Shown here piece by piece: positions 10,454 through 19,083 of a DNA stretch of 64,000 bases. The translations under genes and the position numbers were made by a program. The stretch comes from JAHRAW01 sp028066695. GTDB lineage: Bacteria > Pseudomonadota > Gammaproteobacteria > Arenicellales > Poriferihabitantaceae. The notes under the pieces are model-generated. The model was not told the DNA's origin, searched no databases, and was given only the letters and a program-made list of their open reading frames with translations. The stretch covers positions 1,240,001 to 1,304,000 of the forward strand of contig OY734803.1 of assembly GCA_963457535.1 (NCBI GenBank), in the 5' to 3' direction. The first letter of the stretch is position 1; each line of letters opens with the position of its first letter.

Positions 10454-10572
10454 GCGGGCACGGCAGGCGAAATATGCGGGAGAGTTCGGCTGGCGCAGTA
10501 TTCTGTATTGAAAAACCCCGCAAATTCCCCATTTATTGGCCGCCGACAACCCCGCGCCAAAAGCCTCTCCCG

Positions 10573-10581
10573 TGCTACACT
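10573..10581 (+). promoter_or_regulatory. Extended -10 promoter candidate for the toxin-antitoxin pair
   Basis: TGCTACACT, an extended -10 element, lies 31 bases upstream of the antitoxin ATG and is followed by ATCCGCCC. No good -35 is visible. It resembles the elements before atpG, pepA, erpA and the hesB-clpSA genes. Confidence 0.45.
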
Positions 10582-10612
10582 ATCCGCCCGACACCCATCC
10601 CGGAGGTCTCCA

Positions 10613-10813
10613 ATGAACTGGTTTTCACGCAAAAAGCCCTCAGAGGACAGCGCATTGTCAGAATTCATGCGCAATGCGCCCGCCCGCGAGCAAAAACGCG
10701 TGTTCAAAAAAGTCATCGAACAGTCCATCGCCGAGCAGCGCAAGGTCATCGAGAAATCGGAAGCGCTTGCGGCAGCAGGCGGACATGCGCGGATGACCGC
10801 CGATTCGTCGTAA
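10613..10813 (+). CDS. Small protein, putative antitoxin of the zeta-like toxin
   Basis: A 66-residue, strongly charged and probably helical protein (NAPAREQKRVFKKVIEQSIA, then EQRKVIEKSEALAAAGG). The start at 10613 has an excellent ribosome-binding site, GGAGGT at 10602-10607. Its stop lies two bases before the toxin start, the layout of type II toxin-antitoxin pairs. I do not recognise the sequence as a known epsilon antitoxin. The antitoxin role is inferred from position and size only. Confidence 0.6.
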   Translation: MNWFSRKKPSEDSALSEFMRNAPAREQKRVFKKVIEQSIAEQRKVIEKSEALAAAGGHARMTADSS

Positions 10814-10815
10814 GC

Positions 10816-11535
10816 ATGGCGGACGACGAATCGGCGACGCGCGCGCGGGCGGATGACTTTGCCCGATCGAACGCCAAGAAGATTGCCGCGAAATGCCTGG
10901 AGGGATTCGAAGCCGAAAAAAATCCCATTTCGATGTTTATGGCCGGCTCGCCGGGAGCGGGTAAAACCGAAACTTCCATGGAATTGCTGCGGAGTGTCGG
11001 CAAAACTTTGCGAATAGACGCCGATGAATTGCGCGGACGTTTTACCGAATGCGGTTACGATGGCACGAATTCGCATCTATTTCAGAAAGCCGCGAGCAAA
11101 TTGGTGCATGCGATCCACGACCGCGCCCTGGACAAGAAAGTCAGTTTTCTGCTGGATGGCACGTTTTCAGATGAAAGCATGGGGCGTTTGAACATAGAAC
11201 GCTCTTTGAAGCGGAACCGGGGTGTATTTGTTATTTTCGTCTACCAGCCACCGCAAATCGCATGGGATTTTGTATTGCGCCGCGAGCTGGTTGAGGGACG
11301 GCGCATCCGCGCGCAAGATTTTGCGCAAAAATTTTGTGCGTCGCAGGCGGTCGTGAACAAAATGAAAGCGGAGTTTGGAAAACAAATCAGACTGACGCTA
11401 ATTATCAAGGACATCGGCAACGACGGCAACCAGTTCTACCGAAAAAGTATCGAGCGAATCGGCGACCACATTCCTGAGCGGTATAATGAGCAGGAAATAC
11501 TGGAATTGATTGAAAAATCACCCGCCGTTGTCTGA
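10816..11535 (+). CDS. Zeta-toxin-like P-loop kinase
   Basis: A 239-residue protein of the zeta toxin/AAA_33-like P-loop kinase group. Walker A is GSPGAGKT at residues 44-51. The following segment RIDADELRGRF...YDGTNS matches the family's substrate-binding DxDxxR region, and FLLDGTFS fits Walker B. Known zeta toxins phosphorylate UDP-N-acetylglucosamine and so block peptidoglycan synthesis; whether this one does is not shown. The ATG at 10816 was chosen because it follows the antitoxin stop by two bases and gives the family start. The frame is open upstream to 10450, but that part lies in a different gene. It sits between atpA and atpG, which is highly unusual. Confidence 0.8.
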   Translation: MADDESATRARADDFARSNAKKIAAKCLEGFEAEKNPISMFMAGSPGAGKTETSMELLRSVGKTLRIDADELRGRFTECGYDGTNSHLFQKAASKLVHAIHDRALDKKVSFLLDGTFSDESMGRLNIERSLKRNRGVFVIFVYQPPQIAWDFVLRRELVEGRRIRAQDFAQKFCASQAVVNKMKAEFGKQIRLTLIIKDIGNDGNQFYRKSIERIGDHIPERYNEQEILELIEKSPAVV

Positions 11536-11542
11536 CGCACTG

Positions 11543-11551
11543 TGTTACAAT
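11543..11551 (+). promoter_or_regulatory. Extended -10 promoter candidate for atpG-atpD-atpC
   Basis: TGTTACAAT, a near-consensus extended -10, lies eight bases after the toxin stop and 37 bases before atpG. It is followed directly by CCGC. It would let the distal atp genes be transcribed independently of the inserted module. No -35 is obvious. Confidence 0.5.
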
Positions 11552-11588
11552 CCGCGCAATCCCGACCCACCCGCAACGAAAAAACGAA

Positions 11589-12476
11589 ATGCCCGGCGCA
11601 AAAGAAATCCGCACGCAGATCACCAGCATCGGCAGCACGCGCAAGATCACCAAGGCGATGGAGATGGTCGCGGCCAGCAAGATGCGGCGCGCGCAGGAGC
11701 GCATGCGCGAGGCGCAGCCGTATGCGCGCAAGATGCGCAATGTGGTCGCGCACCTGGCGCGCGCGCACGCCGAATACAAGCACCCCTACGCGCAGGAGCG
11801 CGAAGCCAAGGCGGTCGGTTTCATCATCGCCTCCAGCGACCGCGGATTGTGCGGCGGACTCAATGTCAACCTGTTTCGCAAAGCCGTGCAGGAAATGTCC
11901 GAATGGGACGGGCGCGGCGCGGCCGTGCATGTCTCGGTCATCGGCAAAAAAGCGAGCGCGTTTTTCAACCGCTTCAACGCCAATATCGTCTCGGAGGCGG
12001 TCGGCCTCGGAGACGCGCCGCAACTGCATGAACTGGTCGGCGCGGTCAAGGTGCCGATGGACGCATACGCCGAAGGCAAAATCGACCGGCTGTTCGTCGC
12101 CAGCAACCAGTTCGTCAACACCATGACGCAGCGCCCGGTGATTGAGCAGTTGCTGCCGATCGCCCCGGCCGAAGACGACGAGGACGGCGAAAAAACTCCC
12201 GGTGAATCGCTGGCGCACCACTGGGACTACATTTACGAGCCCGACGCCAAGCCGGTGATTGACACGCTGATGTCGCGCTACATTGAATCGCTGATCTACC
12301 AGGAAGTCGCGGAGAACAACGCCTGCGAACAGGCCGCGCGCATGGTGGCGATGCAGTCGGCCACCGACAACGCCGGCAAACTGATAGACGAACTGCAGTT
12401 GGTCTACAACAAAGCGCGGCAGGCGGCGATCACGCAGGAATTGTCGGAGATTGTCGGGGGGGCGGCGGCGGTGTGA
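11589..12476 (+). CDS. atpG: F1Fo ATP synthase subunit gamma
   Basis: The 295-residue rotor shaft of F1. N-terminal helix GAKEIRTQITSIGSTRKITKAMEMVAASKMRRAQ and the segment SSDRGLCGGLN are family hallmarks. C-terminal helix SATDNAGKLIDELQLVYNKARQAAITQELSEIVGGA is also canonical, within a few residues of the end. An acidic insertion (APAEDDEDGEKTPGE, about residues 192-206) makes it slightly longer than the E. coli protein (287). It begins the distal half of the interrupted operon. Confidence 0.97.
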   Translation: MPGAKEIRTQITSIGSTRKITKAMEMVAASKMRRAQERMREAQPYARKMRNVVAHLARAHAEYKHPYAQEREAKAVGFIIASSDRGLCGGLNVNLFRKAVQEMSEWDGRGAAVHVSVIGKKASAFFNRFNANIVSEAVGLGDAPQLHELVGAVKVPMDAYAEGKIDRLFVASNQFVNTMTQRPVIEQLLPIAPAEDDEDGEKTPGESLAHHWDYIYEPDAKPVIDTLMSRYIESLIYQEVAENNACEQAARMVAMQSATDNAGKLIDELQLVYNKARQAAITQELSEIVGGAAAV

Positions 12477-12561
12477 AACCGGCGCCCGTTTTTGTGTCAA
12501 ACTTCTTTTCATTGCGGCCGCAATCCGCGGTCAAACTTCAACCACTTTTCCGGGCAAAAAA

Positions 12562-13947
12562 ATGCAACAAGGCAACATCGTAGAAATCATCGGCGCAGTC
12601 GTGGATGTGCAGTTTCCCCGCGACTCGGTTCCGCGCGTGTATGACGCGCTCACCATCGACGAGGGCGGACTGACGCTGGAAGTGCAGCAGCAAATGGGCG
12701 ACGGCGTGGTGCGCTGCATCGCCATGGGCTCCAGCGACGGGCTCAAACGCGGACTTCCGGTCACCGACACCGGCGCGCCGATTTCGGTGCCGGTCGGCTC
12801 GGGCACGCTCGGGCGCATCATGGATGTGCTCGGCAACCCGGTGGATGAAGCCGGCGAAGTCAAAAGCGAAAAGCGCATGCCGATTCACCGCCCGGCGCCG
12901 AATTACGAAGACCAGGCGGCCAGCCTTGAATTGCTGGAGACCGGCATCAAGGTCATCGACCTGATCATGCCCATCGCCAAAGGCGGCAAGATCGGCCTGT
13001 TCGGCGGCGCCGGCGTGGGCAAGACCGTGACCCTGCTGGAACTCATCAACAACATCGCCACCGCGCACAGCGGGCTGTCGGTGTTCGCCGGCGTCGGCGA
13101 GCGCACCCGCGAAGGCAACGACTTTTACCAGGAGATGCGCGAAGCCGGCGTGCTGGACAAAGTGGCGATGGTCTACGGGCAGATGAACGAGCCGCCCGGC
13201 AACCGCCTGCGGGTCGCGCTGACCGGGCTGACCATGGCCGAGAACTTCCGCGACGAAGGGCGCGACGTGCTGATGTTCATTGACAACATCTACCGCTACA
13301 CCCTCGCCGGCACCGAAGTGTCGGCGCTGCTCGGGCGCATGCCGTCGGCGGTCGGCTACCAGCCGACGCTCGCCGATGAAATGGGCGCGCTGCAGGAGCG
13401 CATCACCTCCACCAAGACCGGCTCCATCACCTCGTTTCAGGCGGTTTATGTTCCGGCGGACGACCTCACCGACCCGTCGCCGGCGACCACCTTCGCCCAC
13501 TTGGACGCGACCCTGGTGCTGTCGCGGCAAATCGCCGAACTCGGCATTTACCCGGCGGTGGATCCGCTTGACTCCACTTCGCGCCAACTGGATCCGCTGG
13601 TGGTCGGCGAGGAGCACTACGCCACCGCGCGCGCGGTGCAGAGCATCCTGCAGCGCTACAAGGAACTGCAGGACATCATCGCCATTCTCGGCATGGACGA
13701 ATTGTCCGAGGACGACAAACTCGCGGTCGGCCGCGCGCGGCGCATGCAGCGCTTTTTGTCGCAGCCGTTCACGGTCGCCGAAACCTTCACCGGCACCAAG
13801 GGAAAATATGTCGCGCTCAAAGACACCATCAAGGCGTTCCGTGGCATCGCCGACGGCGAATACGACCACCTGCCGGAGCAGGCCTTCTACATGGTCGGCG
13901 GCATTGACGAGGCGCTGGAGCGCGCCAAGGAACTCGGCTCCGAGTAA
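12562..13947 (+). CDS. atpD: F1Fo ATP synthase subunit beta
   Basis: The 461-residue catalytic subunit of F1 (460 in E. coli). P-loop GGAGVGKT at 148-155; catalytic glutamate in GERTREGNDFYQEM; Walker B region DVLMFIDNIYRYTLAG; and the DELSEDD loop of the C-terminal domain (DELSEED in most species). The ATG at 12562 gives the canonical N-terminus QQGNIVEIIGAVVDVQFPR; the frame is open upstream into the atpG end. An 85-base gap separates it from atpG. Confidence 0.98.
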   Translation: MQQGNIVEIIGAVVDVQFPRDSVPRVYDALTIDEGGLTLEVQQQMGDGVVRCIAMGSSDGLKRGLPVTDTGAPISVPVGSGTLGRIMDVLGNPVDEAGEVKSEKRMPIHRPAPNYEDQAASLELLETGIKVIDLIMPIAKGGKIGLFGGAGVGKTVTLLELINNIATAHSGLSVFAGVGERTREGNDFYQEMREAGVLDKVAMVYGQMNEPPGNRLRVALTGLTMAENFRDEGRDVLMFIDNIYRYTLAGTEVSALLGRMPSAVGYQPTLADEMGALQERITSTKTGSITSFQAVYVPADDLTDPSPATTFAHLDATLVLSRQIAELGIYPAVDPLDSTSRQLDPLVVGEEHYATARAVQSILQRYKELQDIIAILGMDELSEDDKLAVGRARRMQRFLSQPFTVAETFTGTKGKYVALKDTIKAFRGIADGEYDHLPEQAFYMVGGIDEALERAKELGSE

Positions 13948-13953
13948 TTTGCC

Positions 13954-14373
13954 GTGTCGGTCATCCGCGTTGAAATCGTCAGCGCCGAACAGGAAATCTG
14001 GTCCGGCGAAGGCGCGATGGTGTTCGCCCCCGGCGAATCCGGCGAACTCGGCATCGCGCCGCGCCACACGCCGCTGCTCACCCGCCTGAAACCCGGCGAT
14101 GTCCGCGTGCAGCAGGAAAACGGCGAGGAGCAGTTTTTCTTCATCACCGGCGGCCTGCTGGAAGTGCAGCCGCATGTGGTGACCATTCTTTCCGACACCG
14201 CGATTCGCGCCGCCGACCTGGACCAGGCGGCCGCCGAAGAATCGCGCCGCCGCGCGCAGGAGGCGATGCGCGACAAGGGCACCGAGATGGAATACGCGCA
14301 AGCCAAAGCCGAACTCGCCAGCGCCATGGCGCAGTTGCGCGCGATTGAAAAACTGCGAAAGGTAAAAGGCTAG
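13954..14373 (+). CDS. atpC: F1Fo ATP synthase subunit epsilon
   Basis: A 139-residue subunit that regulates F1. The N-terminal beta-sandwich has VEIVSAEQEIWSGEG and the conserved GELGIAPRHTPLLTRLKPG. The C-terminal part forms two helices with AEESRRRAQEAM. GTG start at 13954, six bases after the atpD stop. It is the last atp gene; htpX follows after four bases, so htpX probably shares the transcript. Confidence 0.96.
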   Translation: MSVIRVEIVSAEQEIWSGEGAMVFAPGESGELGIAPRHTPLLTRLKPGDVRVQQENGEEQFFFITGGLLEVQPHVVTILSDTAIRAADLDQAAAEESRRRAQEAMRDKGTEMEYAQAKAELASAMAQLRAIEKLRKVKG

Positions 14374-14377
14374 GCGC

Positions 14378-15262
14378 GTGCAGCGGATTTTTCTGTTCCT
14401 CGCGACCAACATCGCGGTGCTGGTGGTGTTTGGTTTCGTGCTGCGGCTGTTCGGCGTCAACAGTTTGCTGGACGCGCAGGGAGTCAATCTGGATTACAAC
14501 GCGCTGTTGATTTACGCCGCCGCGCTCGGCTTCAGCGGCGCGCTGGTTTCGCTGGCGCTTTCCAAATGGACCGCCAAGCGCCTGACCGGCGCGCGCGTGA
14601 TTGAAAACGCGCGAACCGACGAGGAACGCTGGCTGCTGGAAACGGTCGCGCGGCAGGCAAAGCAGGCCGGCATCGGCATGCCCGAAGTCGCGGTCTACGA
14701 CGCGCCCGACATGAACGCCTTCGCCACCGGCGCGCGCCGCAACCGCGCGCTGGTCGCGGTCAGCACCGGCCTTTTGCGGAAGATGCAAAAAAACGAAGTG
14801 GAGGCGGTGCTCGCGCACGAGGTTTCGCATGTCGCCAACGGCGACATGATCACGCTCGCGCTGATACAGGGCGTCATCAACACTTTCGTCATCGTGCTGT
14901 CGCGCATCATCGGGCACTTGGTCGACCGCCTGATATTAAAAAACCAGCGCGGGCACGGCCCCGGTTTTTGGATCACCGCGATCATCGCCGAATTGGTGCT
15001 GGCGGTGCTGGCGAGCGTCATCGTCATGTGGTTCAGCCGCCGCCGCGAATTCCGCGCCGACGCCGGCGGCGCAAACCTGGCCGGCAGCGAAAACATGATC
15101 GCCGCCTTGCAACGCCTAAAAACCGCGGTGCGCGAACCGCATCTGCCCGACCAAATGGCCGCATTCGGCATTTCGGGAATGCTGGGGGGCGGCGTCAAGA
15201 AACTGTTCATGACCCACCCGCCGCTGGACGCGCGAATTGCGGCGTTGCGGGGGCGGGCGTGA
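14378..15262 (+). CDS. htpX: Membrane zinc metalloprotease HtpX
   Basis: A 294-residue M48-family protease of the inner membrane that degrades misfolded membrane proteins. The zinc motif HEVSH is in AVLAHEVSHVANGD, and the third zinc ligand is in SRRREFRADAGGA. Two N-terminal hydrophobic segments and two after the HExxH motif match the family topology. The start is GTG at 14378. In other species htpX is stress-induced through CpxR or sigma-32; no such site is evident here, and it lies directly downstream of atpC. Confidence 0.95.
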   Translation: MQRIFLFLATNIAVLVVFGFVLRLFGVNSLLDAQGVNLDYNALLIYAAALGFSGALVSLALSKWTAKRLTGARVIENARTDEERWLLETVARQAKQAGIGMPEVAVYDAPDMNAFATGARRNRALVAVSTGLLRKMQKNEVEAVLAHEVSHVANGDMITLALIQGVINTFVIVLSRIIGHLVDRLILKNQRGHGPGFWITAIIAELVLAVLASVIVMWFSRRREFRADAGGANLAGSENMIAALQRLKTAVREPHLPDQMAAFGISGMLGGGVKKLFMTHPPLDARIAALRGRA

Positions 15263-15393
15263 GCATCAATAAAAACCGGCGCCAAAACACCTGACCATCG
15301 CACCGGCATGGAGCGCCCGCACACTCCAACCTTCCGCGCAAACGGTGGAACACAGATCTCCCGTTGCCGCGCGTCGCGTCCTCTTGCGGCACA

Positions 15394-15924
15394 ATGAAAA
15401 CTGCGGCCAAAAAATCCAAAAAGCCGGTGTCGGCACTGCAAATCGAGCGCCACATTCTCCTGATTCGCGGCGAGAAAGTCATGCTCGACTCCGACATTGC
15501 CGACCTGTATGGCGTGGAAACCAAGACGCTGGTGCAGGCGGTCAAACGCAATATTGAGCGCTTCCCCGCGGATTTTATGTTCCAACTCAGCCGGGAGGAG
15601 TTTGAGATCTTGAGGTCACAATTTGTGACCTCAAACCACGGCGGGCGGCGTTACGCCCCCTACGCATTCACCGAGCAGGGCGTGGCGATGCTCTCCGGCG
15701 TGCTGCGCAGCGAGCGCGCGGTGCGGGTTAATGTGGAAATCATGCGCGCTTTTGTGCGGCTGCGGCGGATACTCGCCTCCGACAAAAAACTCGCGCGGCA
15801 ACTCCGCGATCTGGAGGAAAAATACGACGCGCGCTTCAAACTCGTGTTTGACGCCATCCGCCAATTGATGCCGCCGCCGGCCGCGAAAAAACGCCCGATC
15901 GGCTTCATCTGGAACAGGGACTAG
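15394..15924 (+). CDS. ORF6N-domain protein
   Basis: A 176-residue protein with an ORF6N domain (about residues 14-115), a DNA-binding module of the KilA-N/Bro group found in phages and many bacterial genomes. Typical segments are IERHILLIRGEKVMLDSDIA, DLYGVETKTLVQAVKRN and GRRYAPYAFTEQGVAMLS. The C-terminal third is helical and charged. It has its own neighbourhood, unrelated to htpX or the dehydrogenase that runs towards it. Phage origin is possible, but no other phage gene is nearby. A 25-base palindrome lies within the coding sequence. Confidence 0.85.
   Translation: MKTAAKKSKKPVSALQIERHILLIRGEKVMLDSDIADLYGVETKTLVQAVKRNIERFPADFMFQLSREEFEILRSQFVTSNHGGRRYAPYAFTEQGVAMLSGVLRSERAVRVNVEIMRAFVRLRRILASDKKLARQLRDLEEKYDARFKLVFDAIRQLMPPPAAKKRPIGFIWNRD
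15610..15634. repeat. Perfect 12-base inverted repeat inside the ORF6N gene
   Basis: Arms TTGAGGTCACAA and TTGTGACCTCAA flank a single T. The palindrome encodes the LRSQFVTSN part of the ORF6N domain. It has the size and symmetry of an operator for a dimeric regulator, but it may only reflect codon choice. Confidence 0.6.
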
Positions 15925-15928
15925 CGCC

Positions 15929-16813
15929 TCACTCCAAATCCTTCCTCCGCAGCCGCGTCACCAAACTGGAGGTGTCATACCGCCTTCCGCCGGCCGCCTG
16001 AATTTCGGCGTAGTACTCGTCCACGATTTTTCCGACCGGCAAATCGGAGCCGTTGCGTTCGGCCTCGTCAAAGCACAGGCCCAAATCCTTTCGCATCCAG
16101 TCGACGGCGAAACCGAAATCAAACTTGTTGTCAATCATGGTTTCAAAGCGGTTGACCATCTGCCACGACTGCGCCGCGCCGCCGGAGAGGGTGGCGAACA
16201 CCTGGCGCGCGTCCAGGCCGGCGTTGACCGCAAAGGCGACTCCTTCGGACAGGCCCTGCACCACGCCGGCGATGCAGATTTGATTGACCATCTTGGTCAG
16301 TTGCCCGGCGCCGGCGCCGCCCATGCGCGTGACCGATTTCGCGAAATGCATGACCACCGGGCGCGCGCGGTCAAAGGCGGCCTGTTCGCCGCCGGCCATG
16401 ACGGTCAGAGCGCCCTCCTGCGCGCCGGATTCGCCGCCGGAAATCGGCGCGTCCAAAAATGACAGGCCGCGCGCGGAGGCGAGTTCGGCCAATTCGCGCG
16501 CGATGCGCGCCGAGGCGGTGGTGTGGTCTATGAACACCGCGCCGGGTTTCATCGCGCCGAACGCGCCGTCTTCGCCGGCGGCGACTGCGCGCAGGTCGTC
16601 GTCGTTGCCGACGCAGGAGAATACGAAATCTGCATCGGCGGCCGCGGCCGCCGGCGTTTCCGCGCGCGCGCCGGAATGTTCGCGCGCCCACTTTTCGGCT
16701 TTGGCCGCGCTGCGGTTGTGCACGCGCACTTCCATGCCGGCGCGCGCCAGGTGGCCGGCCATCGGGTAGCCCATCACGCCGAGCCCGATAAATGCGACTT
16801 TGTGTTTTGCCAT
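15929..16813 (-). CDS. NAD(P)-dependent beta-hydroxyacid dehydrogenase (GarR/MmsB family)
   Basis: A 294-residue oxidoreductase of the 3-hydroxyisobutyrate/tartronate semialdehyde reductase family. N-terminal dinucleotide-binding motif GLGVMGYPMAGHL (residues 11-23), the substrate-binding signature FLDAPISGGESGAQEG, and the catalytic lysine in GAGQLTKMVNQ. The C-terminal helical domain includes FDFGFAVDWMRKDLGL, close to GLXR/GarR-type enzymes. The exact substrate cannot be assigned. It runs convergent with the ORF6N gene and is followed on the same strand by nothing related; lptFG upstream are unconnected in function. Confidence 0.88.
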   Translation of the reverse strand: MAKHKVAFIGLGVMGYPMAGHLARAGMEVRVHNRSAAKAEKWAREHSGARAETPAAAAADADFVFSCVGNDDDLRAVAAGEDGAFGAMKPGAVFIDHTTASARIARELAELASARGLSFLDAPISGGESGAQEGALTVMAGGEQAAFDRARPVVMHFAKSVTRMGGAGAGQLTKMVNQICIAGVVQGLSEGVAFAVNAGLDARQVFATLSGGAAQSWQMVNRFETMIDNKFDFGFAVDWMRKDLGLCFDEAERNGSDLPVGKIVDEYYAEIQAAGGRRYDTSSLVTRLRRKDLE

Positions 16814-16854
16814 GTTCGCCTCCGCTTTCTGTTGGTTAAAAATTCAAAAAACCG

Positions 16855-17922
16855 TCACGCAATCCGCCGCATCATCACCAGCGCGAGCAGCAAAAACGCG
16901 GCCGTGGGCAGGGTCGCGCCGAGCAGCGGCGGCAACTCGTAGGCGAGCGCCAAATAGCCGAAGCCTTTGTTGGCAGCGTGAAAGCCGAGGCCGAGCATGA
17001 TGCCGGTGAACAAACTCCGCCCGAGCGCGCCCGAGCGCAAATTTGCGAACACGAACGGAATCGCCAGCACCACCATCACCGCGACCGACAGCGGCAGCAT
17101 CAGTTTGCCCCAGAAGGCAAGTTCGTAGGGCGCGCTTTGCTGGCGGTTTTGTTTGAGGTGGCCGATGTAGCGGCGCAATTGCCGCAGCGACAACTGGTCG
17201 GGCTGCAGCAAAAACACCGACAGAATGTTCGGCGTTAGTTCCGAGCCGCGCTCCAATTCGCCGAAGTTCGCAGTCTCGGCGCCGCCGTCTTCGGTGAAGC
17301 GCGTTTGCGCGGCATCGTTCAGCGCGAGTCGCCCGCTTTCAAAACGGCCGTGCGCGGCGAAAATCATCGCGCGCAGTTTGTTGTCGGAATCAAATTCAAA
17401 AATCTTCACCCCTATCAGGCTCAGGTCCGGCAACACTTCGCCGATGTTGACATAGGCGCCGGAGTCGCGCAGCCACAAACCGAAATTCGTCTGTCCGCCG
17501 ATGTGCTGCTGCAGCGCCTCGGCGCGGCCGCGCTGCGCGCGCGTCTCCGCGGCCGGCGCGAGAAATTCGCCGGCCAGCACCGCCGCGAGCATGAACACCG
17601 CGCCGGTTTTCAGCGCGGCCAGCGCGATTTGCAAAATGGAAACGCCGCTCGCGCGCAGCGCGATCAACTCGGAGTCGCCCGCCAGCAGCGACAAACCGAT
17701 GATCGCGCCGAGCAGGGTCGCCATCGGAAACAACTCATAAAGATTGCGCGGCATGATCAGCGCGACATAGGCGAGCGCGTCCAAAAATCCGTAGTCGCCG
17801 CGGCCGATGTCGCCGAGTTGCTCCAGCAAACTGACGAACGCGAACAGCGCCAACAGCGCGAGCATGGTCACGCAGGTGTACTGCAGGATGACTGCGCCGA
17901 GGTGGCGGTCGAGAATATTCAC
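16855..17922 (-). CDS. lptG: LPS export permease LptG
   Basis: A 355-residue inner-membrane subunit of the LptB2FG transporter, which extracts lipopolysaccharide and delivers it to LptC. Three N-terminal and three C-terminal membrane helices flank a periplasmic beta-jellyroll. Seen: the N-terminal LDRHLGAVILQYTCVTMLAL, the coupling-helix region LIALRASGVSILQI contacting LptB, and the C-terminal PFVFANLRSGALGRSLFTGI. The GTG at 17922 was chosen because it overlaps the lptF stop (GTGA) and gives the family length (360 in E. coli). Confidence 0.94.
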   Translation of the reverse strand: MNILDRHLGAVILQYTCVTMLALLALFAFVSLLEQLGDIGRGDYGFLDALAYVALIMPRNLYELFPMATLLGAIIGLSLLAGDSELIALRASGVSILQIALAALKTGAVFMLAAVLAGEFLAPAAETRAQRGRAEALQQHIGGQTNFGLWLRDSGAYVNIGEVLPDLSLIGVKIFEFDSDNKLRAMIFAAHGRFESGRLALNDAAQTRFTEDGGAETANFGELERGSELTPNILSVFLLQPDQLSLRQLRRYIGHLKQNRQQSAPYELAFWGKLMLPLSVAVMVVLAIPFVFANLRSGALGRSLFTGIMLGLGFHAANKGFGYLALAYELPPLLGATLPTAAFLLLALVMMRRIA

Positions 17923-19001
17923 CGCAGCGCCAACAACGGCATGTTGCGGTTGCGGTTTCGCAGAAAATGCAGCGCGAGAACCAGGAACAGCAAATGCACC
18001 GCCCACAATGTCCAGTGCGGATTGGCGGCGCCGCGGCGAATCAGCGCGAGGGCGAAGCCGAGAAAGTTGGAATACGCGAAATACACCAGCAGCGCGGCCA
18101 GCATGCCGGGGAAGCGTTTTTTGCGGCGGTCCAGCGAGGAAAACGCCAGCGCAAAAATCAGCAGCACCGGCAGCATGAACACCTTGGAAAGCCGCCAGTG
18201 AAATTCGCCGGCGGCGGCATGGTCGTTTTGCCGCAGCAATTGCCAGGTCGGCATCGCCTTCACCGGCAAGTCGCGCCCGCCGCGCGCGCGCGCTTTCAGG
18301 CGGACGCCGTAGGTTTCAAATTCCAGCGCGGCGAATTCCTTTGATCCGGCCGCGCCCTGGTAGCGCGCGCCGTTTTGCAGCACCAAAAAATCCCCGCCGC
18401 CGACTTCCGCTTCGCCGCCGCGGATTTGTCCGGTCTCGGCGACCACCACCACTTCCTCTTCGCCGCCGCCGTCATAAATAAAAACGCCGCCGAAACCGCC
18501 GCCTTCTTCGCGGCGCTCCACAAAATACACGCGCTCGCGGTCGGCGGTCTCGTGAAACACGCCGGCGACCACGCCCGCGGTTTCGGCGCGCGCGCGCAAT
18601 TCATGCGTGATCACGCGCGAGGCCTGCGCCGACAGCGGCGAAAGATACAGCGCGAACGCCGCGTCCAGCGCGCCGACCAGCGCAAACAGCGCCGCGGCCG
18701 GCTTTATGAAACCAGAGACGCCGACGCCGCATGCGCTGAGCGCGGCCAGTTCGTTGTCGCGCACCCACCGCGCCATGACCAAGAGCGCGGCGACATACAG
18801 CGCGAGCGGCGCGAGAATGTCCAGGTAGGTGATGGTTTTTAAGAACAGCAGCAAAAACACGCCGCCGGCCGGAATGTCGCCCTCCACCGCTTGGCGCAAA
18901 AATCCCATCAGGCGCGCCAGCAAAAAAATCGCGAGCAGCACCGCGCCGACCGCGCCGCAGGCGCGCAGCACTTCGCGGATGAATGCGCGGTGAATGATCA
19001 T
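17919..19001 (-). CDS. lptF: LPS export permease LptF
   Basis: The 360-residue partner of LptG, with the same fold. N-terminal MIIHRAFIREVL is the usual LptF start, the cytoplasmic coupling region is RDNELAALSACGVGVSGFI, and the C-terminal membrane helices follow SSLDRRKKRFPGML. The periplasmic domain is unusually rich in Gly and Glu (EEGGGFGGVFIYDGGGEEEV). ATG at 19001; the frame is open further upstream but without family similarity. Divergent from pepA, as in many gammaproteobacteria. Confidence 0.94.
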   Translation of the reverse strand: MIIHRAFIREVLRACGAVGAVLLAIFLLARLMGFLRQAVEGDIPAGGVFLLLFLKTITYLDILAPLALYVAALLVMARWVRDNELAALSACGVGVSGFIKPAAALFALVGALDAAFALYLSPLSAQASRVITHELRARAETAGVVAGVFHETADRERVYFVERREEGGGFGGVFIYDGGGEEEVVVVAETGQIRGGEAEVGGGDFLVLQNGARYQGAAGSKEFAALEFETYGVRLKARARGGRDLPVKAMPTWQLLRQNDHAAAGEFHWRLSKVFMLPVLLIFALAFSSLDRRKKRFPGMLAALLVYFAYSNFLGFALALIRRGAANPHWTLWAVHLLFLVLALHFLRNRNRNMPLLALR

Positions 19002-19083
19002 GCGCGCGGCGGCGCGGCGGATTTCCCCGCGAAATTCGGCGCGGACTTCCTGATGTGGATTCGGGCATGCATGAACGCCGGGC

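Noticed and set aside
10477..10572. Eight-base inverted repeat CGGGAGAG/CTCTCCCG around the toxin promoter
   Set aside because: The arms are 80 bases apart and short; expected by chance in this composition.
10450..10815. Upstream extension of the zeta-toxin reading frame to 361 residues
   Set aside because: It overlaps the antitoxin gene in another frame and has no family similarity; the ATG at 10816 fits the domain start.
12538..14487. Long antisense open frames, for example 649 codons opposite atpD
   Set aside because: High GC content leaves antisense frames open by chance; composition is His/Arg/Ala-rich with no domain.
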